Source of the DNA: an uncultured Eubacterium sp.
GTDB taxonomy: Bacteria; Bacillota; Clostridia; Lachnospirales; Lachnospiraceae
Direction: 5' to 3'
Length of the DNA: 45,829 nt
NCBI GenBank assembly: GCA_910580075.1
Contig: CAJTVR010000031.1
Coordinates: 1-45,829, forward strand
In this document: piece after piece, positions 40,757-45,829 of the stretch
Position numbering within the stretch: the first letter of the stretch is position 1
Layout: each line of letters begins with the position of its first letter
The notes under the pieces: model-generated
Database searches by the model: none
Told to the model about the DNA's origin: nothing
The model's input: only the letters and a program-made list of their open reading frames with translations
Program-made: the position numbers and the translations under genes

Positions 40757-43700
40757 TTATGCCGCCCGCTTTTTCCCATCTTCCTTTTCGGGAATAAGGA
40801 ACGCTGCGGCGCTGCCTGCAAATGACGCTTCTTTTTCAGAAGCCGCCGGAAGCGTCTTTATCTTACGTGACTTGCTCCACGCGGAAGATACCTTTGTGTT
40901 TTTCCCATCCGCCTTTACTGTTTTGTAAGTGCGGATACGCACATAATAGTTCTTTCCGCCTTTCAGGTTTTTTACCAGCTTTTGGACTCTGGAACTGTTT
41001 TTTACAAATATGCTGCGGGTGCTGCCTCCCTGAAACCCGGCATCTGCGGAGTACTGGATCTGGTATCCGCTGGTCTGCGCGGTTTTCTTTTTCCACTTTA
41101 CGGCAAAGCCGCCGGATACTGCTGTAAGTTTCTGAATGGAAGTCCCCGCCGGGCGTATGGTAAAGGTCTTTTTTACCGTCCCGCCGTAGCCGCCTTTAAA
41201 AATAACTGTTGCCGTGGCTTTCCCTGCTTTCTTATTATTCTGGTAGCTTACGGTATAACAGGAATCAGGAATCTTTCTGCCCGCTGTATCCACTGCGGTT
41301 ACAGACGGTTTTTTCGGTTTTCCGTTATAAGTGTAGCGCGTTTTGGAAAGCTTTACTGACTTCACGGCCTGTTTTACCGGTTCCTGCGGCTTTTCCGCAG
41401 TACCTGTGCCGCCCATCGGGGCTTTGGACAGGATGACCATGTAATCCGACGCATGGATAAACGGCAGGCCTGCCGTGCCGTCTTCCCCGACTTTTCCCGC
41501 ACAGATAAATTCCAGGCTGCGCAGGGACGGGTTATAATAAAACAGGTTTGCATACATCCCTGTATATGGTGCAGTCGTGCCGACGCCCACGCCGTTTTCA
41601 TCCCTGCCGGCAAGCCGCAGCGTAAGCGTCGCCGTAAATCCGAATCCGCCTTCATGCGCAAGGCTTAATTCCAAGTATGCCATGCCGCCTGCCGTTTCTT
41701 CGGCCAGTTCCTTTGGAACCGCCCCGGTGCCCGTTTTTACGGAAAAGTCCGTGTCTTTCACGCGGCCTGCCGTAATGTCTTTCCCGTTCACACTCCAGGT
41801 AATGCCGTTCCCCATATCGAGGCTTATGGTAACTTTTTTCCCCCGGATGCCTTCAAAAACACTGCCGGGAACGGATACGGCGCCGTTCATGTCCACTGCC
41901 ACAGTCCCGCCTGCCGGGGCTGTGGCTGCTTTCCGTGCCTCTGCCCGGATGGCATCCCAGCCCTTCCTGCCAGAGCTGCCTTTGATAAAAGGCTGTTTCA
42001 CAGCCTGGCCCGTGCCTCTGCCCGTACTGCCGGAGCCCCCAAAACCGCCGCTGCCAGAACCGCCGCTGCCGCCCATGTTTTTTATGACTATAACCGTACA
42101 GGAAGCCATATATCCCCCGTCTGCTGCCGTAACGGTTATGACTGTGGTACCAGCACTGACTGCGGTAATATTCCCGCTGCCGTCAACGGACGCCACAGCA
42201 GGGCTGCCGGAAGCCCACGACACGCTTTTGTTTGTGGCATTTTCCGGTGAAATGGCTGCTGTGAGCCGCCCGGCGCTTCCTGCGGGCAGTGACAGGGTGC
42301 TTTTGTCCAATGAGACGCCTGTAACATGCACAGCATAATCCAGGACTGTCAGCGTCCCGTTTTCATATATGATTTCTTCCTGGTAATTATCCGTATCCGG
42401 CGCTTTTGCCCCTCCTGCCGTAATCGGATAAATACCCGCTGCATTCATGTCCGCACTGCAGGAAAGCTCCGGCGCGGCTGCAAGCTGTTCGTTTTCCGCC
42501 AGCCCGGATACGGTGTACGTCAGTTCCGGGACGGGGCTTCCTGCCTGCGCCGTCTTGTTTTCCGCTTTGACTGTTATGGCAGCCCTCCGTATGGAAAAAG
42601 GAACTGCTGCTGACGACCCCGCATACTCCGCGTCATACTCCGGTACTCTGGCCGTTACGGTATAGCTGCCTGCCCGCACAGGCGGGATGCCGCTGTCATA
42701 AGGCGTCCCCCCAGCCCCCGCATACCAAAACTGTACGGCGCCGGTATAGCTGCCGTTTACCGTCTGCGCCGAAAGCCCTGCATAGCCGTTATGGGGCTTT
42801 CCGTCATAAACGCTGTCCTGCGGCTGCGCCGAAAGTGTAAACTCCACTGCAATTTTCTCTACAAGCCTGACCTCCACGGTGTACGCAGCATCCTCGTAAT
42901 TCGCCATTGCTGCCGTTACCGTGATGGAGGCGGTGTCCGCTTCCGTCCGGCCGCCCGGTACCGTAAAGGTAAGATTTCCGTCTGCATCCACGCTGACGCC
43001 GGAAAGGATGCCGTTTTCGTCTGCTGCCTGAAAATGATATGCCGTTACCCCGCGGTCTGCCGGGAATTTTCCTGACACGTCAATGGCGACCTCCCCTTTA
43101 GAACCGCTGGCATAAGTGTAATGCCTCGTTTCCTGCCCGCCAGCCGGTGCGGCCGCCTTTTCCACCGTGACCGTTACATTTTCATCTTTTGCGCCTTCGG
43201 TATAGTTGGAGCCTTCCGCAAGGGAAGCTGTAACTGTTGCTGCCCCCGCCCCCGTAATCCGCGCCATACCGTCTGCCGAAACCGTAACCACGCCCTCATC
43301 AGAAGAAACATAGGATATTCTGCCGTCCCCGTTTGTGGAGCAGTTTAGGGAAAATTCTGCATCGCCATATTTCTTATGAAATGATGTTTCCGGAACCGTC
43401 AGCAGCCCCTGCGCCTTATTGATGGTCAGCGCTCCCGTCTCATAGGTAATCTTGTAATTATTGCCCACATCCTCGTTGCTGGCATTTTGAATTTGTGCGG
43501 CGGAAGGCGTGATTGTCTTATTCTCTGCCGCCACCTGATCGCTGCTGGCGGTAAGGGTGATACCTCCCAGGCTGTCGCTGCCACAAAGCCCGGCGGCAGT
43601 TACCTGCCCTGTCCCCTGGGCGATGTTCTCGCCGTAGGTAATGGTCTGATCGTTTGCCTTGATGGCCAGCGCGGCCTTTCCGATGGAGAAAGCCAGTTCT

Positions 43701-45007
43701 TTCCTAAAGGTATACGGCGATTTGCCGGTGACAGCGGCCTTTGCCGTATTTGTCCCAGCGTTGGTATTGCCAGTGTAGCTTACCGTATAATCTGCAGCGT
43801 CCACCACTGTCCCGTCCAGCATGACGGTGACGTCAGGTTCCTGCGCTGTGCCATTGTATGCCAGCCCCTCTGCGTTGTTCAGCGTGACTGCCAGCGCAGC
43901 GCCACAGACGCACTTGCCGGTTGTTACATCGTAGCTGCAATTCTCGCTGGGTTTTATGTCCCCGCAGGCAAGGCAGTCCCTCCGGTGGGTTGGGGCGCCT
44001 TCGGTGTGGGTGTACCTGCAGCTCCCTTCGTGCCCGCAGATTTTCACTGTGACAGACGTATAGTCCCATGAAACGAACCGATTATCGTTCAGCCCGTCAT
44101 CCGTCACTGGAATTTGGTTATTGTAGAAGTAGGCATAACCGGTTTCCAGCAGATCCTTAAGCGTTTTATTACCGGAATAAATCATGTCTCTGGGATAGGC
44201 ATTCTGGAATGTACCCCCGGAAAGGACAACGTTTCCCGAAGAACACTGAAGCCCATAGAATACCGTCCCAATAACTTTTACTCCTTCACTGACCTTTAAA
44301 CATCCATTTGATAAAACCCAAACGCCGTTATGGCCAGAAAAAACTCCTCCCCGGAGGTCTGCCGTCCCCTCCACATAAAGGGCATCGTCTTTCTCAGAAA
44401 TAATCCCGCCCCCGCCCTTTATGCACACACTTGCACCAAATGGAATCTTGACACTTCCATCCGTGATGCGGATAGTGTTTTCACCCAGGTCCAGCGTGCA
44501 GTTAATCCTGATCTGGAGGCTTCCTGCCCTCTCCACATTTCTCAGCAGGGTAATGGTTGTGTCAGCATTGCCAGAGTCTGCAAACGCAGCGTCAAGGCCG
44601 CCCTCGTCCACATATCCGATAATCTGGCCGTCTTTTTCAATCACAGCGGCGCCGGCTGCCTGGACGGCGGCTGTGCCCGCCATGCTGCTATCCCCCACAA
44701 ACGGCGTCACTTCTCCCGCAGAGGACGCGGCATAGCCCGCCCCCTTTAGCGGAACCTTCCCCGCCGCATCGGACGCCGGTTCCATTTCCGCCAAATTCTG
44801 GCCGTCTGCAATTTCCGTTTCTTCCAATCCTTCTAACGAAGATTCTGCTGCAGTGTATCCTTCTTTAGCAGATTCCGCAATATATCCACGTATTCCAGCC
44901 GTGTTTTCCCGGCTTTGCGCCAGCGCCCCAGCCGGCATTCCAGGTAATGGCACCAGCATGGAAAGGGCTAATATGACCGCCGTTAACTTCTTCTGTCTTT
45001 TCTTCAT
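40757..45007 (-). CDS. Large secreted multidomain surface protein (1416 aa)
   Basis: The start is placed at 45007 (MKKRQKKLTAVILALSMLVP) because AGGAGG precedes it and a signal peptide follows directly, ending near AGALAQ. A longer frame begins 99 bases upstream. Order of parts: a beta-helix-like region (DLGENTIRITDGSVKIPFGA), a Cys/His-rich insertion (CGHEGSCRYTHTE, CLACG, CVCGA) that may bind a metal, a GTAQEPDVTV...DYTVSYTGNTNAGT repeat, MBG-type domains (AIKANDQTITYGENI), a Big_2-like domain (VTGVSLDKSTLSLPAGSAG), a Gly/Ser-rich linker (GGSGGSGSGGFGGSGS), a further DYTV-type repeat and a C-terminal Fn3-like domain (KWKKKTAQTSGYQIQYSADA). There is no sorting signal or anchor at the C-terminus. 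It probably acts outside the cell in adhesion. It lies between the receiver gene and the toxin-like pair on the same strand. Confidence 0.85.
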   Translation of the reverse strand: MKKRQKKLTAVILALSMLVPLPGMPAGALAQSRENTAGIRGYIAESAKEGYTAAESSLEGLEETEIADGQNLAEMEPASDAAGKVPLKGAGYAASSAGEVTPFVGDSSMAGTAAVQAAGAAVIEKDGQIIGYVDEGGLDAAFADSGNADTTITLLRNVERAGSLQIRINCTLDLGENTIRITDGSVKIPFGASVCIKGGGGIISEKDDALYVEGTADLRGGVFSGHNGVWVLSNGCLKVSEGVKVIGTVFYGLQCSSGNVVLSGGTFQNAYPRDMIYSGNKTLKDLLETGYAYFYNNQIPVTDDGLNDNRFVSWDYTSVTVKICGHEGSCRYTHTEGAPTHRRDCLACGDIKPSENCSYDVTTGKCVCGAALAVTLNNAEGLAYNGTAQEPDVTVMLDGTVVDAADYTVSYTGNTNAGTNTAKAAVTGKSPYTFRKELAFSIGKAALAIKANDQTITYGENIAQGTGQVTAAGLCGSDSLGGITLTASSDQVAAENKTITPSAAQIQNASNEDVGNNYKITYETGALTINKAQGLLTVPETSFHKKYGDAEFSLNCSTNGDGRISYVSSDEGVVTVSADGMARITGAGAATVTASLAEGSNYTEGAKDENVTVTVEKAAAPAGGQETRHYTYASGSKGEVAIDVSGKFPADRGVTAYHFQAADENGILSGVSVDADGNLTFTVPGGRTEADTASITVTAAMANYEDAAYTVEVRLVEKIAVEFTLSAQPQDSVYDGKPHNGYAGLSAQTVNGSYTGAVQFWYAGAGGTPYDSGIPPVRAGSYTVTARVPEYDAEYAGSSAAVPFSIRRAAITVKAENKTAQAGSPVPELTYTVSGLAENEQLAAAPELSCSADMNAAGIYPITAGGAKAPDTDNYQEEIIYENGTLTVLDYAVHVTGVSLDKSTLSLPAGSAGRLTAAISPENATNKSVSWASGSPAVASVDGSGNITAVSAGTTVITVTAADGGYMASCTVIVIKNMGGSGGSGSGGFGGSGSTGRGTGQAVKQPFIKGSSGRKGWDAIRAEARKAATAPAGGTVAVDMNGAVSVPGSVFEGIRGKKVTISLDMGNGITWSVNGKDITAGRVKDTDFSVKTGTGAVPKELAEETAGGMAYLELSLAHEGGFGFTATLTLRLAGRDENGVGVGTTAPYTGMYANLFYYNPSLRSLEFICAGKVGEDGTAGLPFIHASDYMVILSKAPMGGTGTAEKPQEPVKQAVKSVKLSKTRYTYNGKPKKPSVTAVDTAGRKIPDSCYTVSYQNNKKAGKATATVIFKGGYGGTVKKTFTIRPAGTSIQKLTAVSGGFAVKWKKKTAQTSGYQIQYSADAGFQGGSTRSIFVKNSSRVQKLVKNLKGGKNYYVRIRTYKTVKADGKNTKVSSAWSKSRKIKTLPAASEKEASFAGSAAAFLIPEKEDGKKRAA

Positions 45008-45121
45008 CCTAAAACCTCCTAACCGCCATTTTTTAATGCTCAGTACAGCCACGATTCGCTCCGTGTATGTCCGTATCACCGCATTTCCCTCCCGGATCAC
45101 AGCCATCAGACAGAATGCAGT

Positions 45122-45580
45122 TCATGAAATAACAGTTTTCCATATCTTTCTATTCTTCCGTCCCGAAACATTCTCCTCACAGGCACAGCCAGTCTGGTAC
45201 ACAGAATTTTTGGCCGGCATCCTCTGCCATACAGCAATGTCTCCTTCCACTATTTTTCTTGCCACTTCCTGAAACTGTGTCTCCTCAAGCGGCCGCACAA
45301 TAAAACCGAAGACACGTGTCCGTATCGCCACCCCGGCAAAATAGCGATCATCCGTAATCCAGACCACCAGTGTGTTTCCATACATTTCCCGGTATTTACA
45401 CACCAATTCCATTCCAAATGCGCCGTCCACGCCCACAACCGCAATATCGTATTCATGTTCCAGATGGAAACTGCCGTCCATAATGCCCCGGCTGACCATA
45501 ATCCCCGGCGACTCATATTCAAGTATTCCAGAAAGCATTTCATATTCCTGCCCGCTCTCTGTATAAATCACAGCGTCCAT
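45122..45580 (-). CDS. Stand-alone, degenerate receiver-like protein (152 aa)
   Basis: Ribosome site AGGTGG before the ATG. The fold pattern of a response-regulator receiver is visible over residues 1-118: MDAVIYTESGQEYEMLSGIL, then YDIAVVGVDGAFGMELV where the phosphorylated Asp normally lies (one Asp remains in VGVDG), VVWITDD, and FIVRPL in place of the usual xxKPL. Lys replaced by Arg and a shifted Asp suggest it is not phosphorylated normally. No DNA-binding domain follows; the last 30 residues are short and basic. It resembles the N-terminal half of LytTR-type regulators. It is the first gene of the cluster that continues with the 1416-residue protein (114 bases on). Confidence 0.65.
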   Translation of the reverse strand: MDAVIYTESGQEYEMLSGILEYESPGIMVSRGIMDGSFHLEHEYDIAVVGVDGAFGMELVCKYREMYGNTLVVWITDDRYFAGVAIRTRVFGFIVRPLEETQFQEVARKIVEGDIAVWQRMPAKNSVYQTGCACEENVSGRKNRKIWKTVIS

Positions 45581-45648
45581 TCAATCCACCTTACCTGTCA
45601 TGGCAAATGTACCATCCGGCATCCTTCTGACAGACTGCCGGACGCAAA

Positions 45649-45720
45649 AGGACCGCCAGAAACGGGAATCCCAAAAATGGCATCACAGCCTTTTTGGAAT
45701 TTCCCGCCTCTGGCGGTCCT
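45649..45720 (-). terminator. Long imperfect hairpin in the leader of the receiver gene
   Basis: Outer stem AGGACCGCCAGA / TCTGGCGGTCCT is perfect (45649-45660, 45709-45720). Inner pairs GGGAA/TTCCC and AAAAA/TTTTT extend it towards a GC-containing loop. On the minus strand TTTT follows the outer stem, so it can act as a terminator between a promoter near 45770 and the receiver gene. Confidence 0.6.
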
Positions 45721-45777
45721 GTATTTAATGGCGCTATATATAAATATACACGATAAAAAGACAGAGTTATATTATAA

Positions 45778-45829
<52 letters not shown>

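Overview
The window looks like the chromosome of a gut Clostridia, most likely a Lachnospiraceae relative. The basis is the mix of very large secreted proteins with tandem GxDYTVxYxNN repeats and Fn3 domains, a BspA-type leucine-rich-repeat protein, a class B sortase, an ECF-type thiamine transporter (ThiT), many Rpn-like PD-(D/E)XK proteins, DUF932/DUF5688/DUF6870 families, strong AGGAGG ribosome binding sites and moderate GC. This is a recognition-level call; no marker gene is present.

Layout. (1) 1-11.1 kb, minus strand: a surface-protein cluster with a 2871-residue repeat protein, a class B sortase and a BspA-like LRR protein that runs off the left edge. (2) 11.7-20.3 kb, housekeeping and signalling: a 43-residue peptide with its own promoter and terminator, an Rpn-like protein, thiT (plus strand), a 481-residue membrane protein sharing its cytosolic N-terminus with the sortase, a REC-GGDEF-EAL-PAS-REC-GGDEF protein and a secreted SGNH hydrolase. 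(3) 20.5-31.8 kb: a graveyard of small integrative elements. Three tyrosine-integrase remnants, two replication-initiator-like remnants, DUF932, YqaJ-type nuclease and Rad52/Sak-type annealing-protein remnants are all broken by frameshifts or deletions. One unit (27,437-31,787) is bounded by 40-base direct repeats matching the 3' end of a tRNA. A 12-base tandem duplication lies beside every integrase remnant, and one further copy lies at 31.92 kb with no integrase beside it. (4) 31.9-37.3 kb: more scrambled mobile DNA, with an Rpn-like gene and a partial duplicate, a DUF5688 remnant fused to a broken serine recombinase, a DUF6870 protein and an XRE regulator with a candidate operator and attenuator. 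(5) 37.3-45.8 kb, minus strand: a degenerate receiver protein, a 1416-residue secreted protein, an 824-residue helical/coiled-coil protein and a 273-residue protein.

The most interesting system is in region 5. The 273-residue protein carries an LSGC motif with a histidine 15 residues after the cysteine, the catalytic geometry of the cytotoxic necrotizing factor (CNF1) deamidase family, and it ends in KKQNRCIIV, a eukaryotic-type CaaX prenylation box after a basic patch. Its start codon overlaps the stop of the 824-residue gene, and its base composition is much more AT-rich. I read this as a candidate two-gene toxin module: an exchangeable Rho-type deamidase effector coupled to a larger, possibly pore-forming or translocating partner. 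A TATAAT box with a perfect 12-base palindrome lies just upstream of the pair, and a (GTCT)n repeat at the window edge lies upstream of the receiver gene that heads the cluster. The enzymatic assignment rests on motif recognition, and the delivery role is inference.
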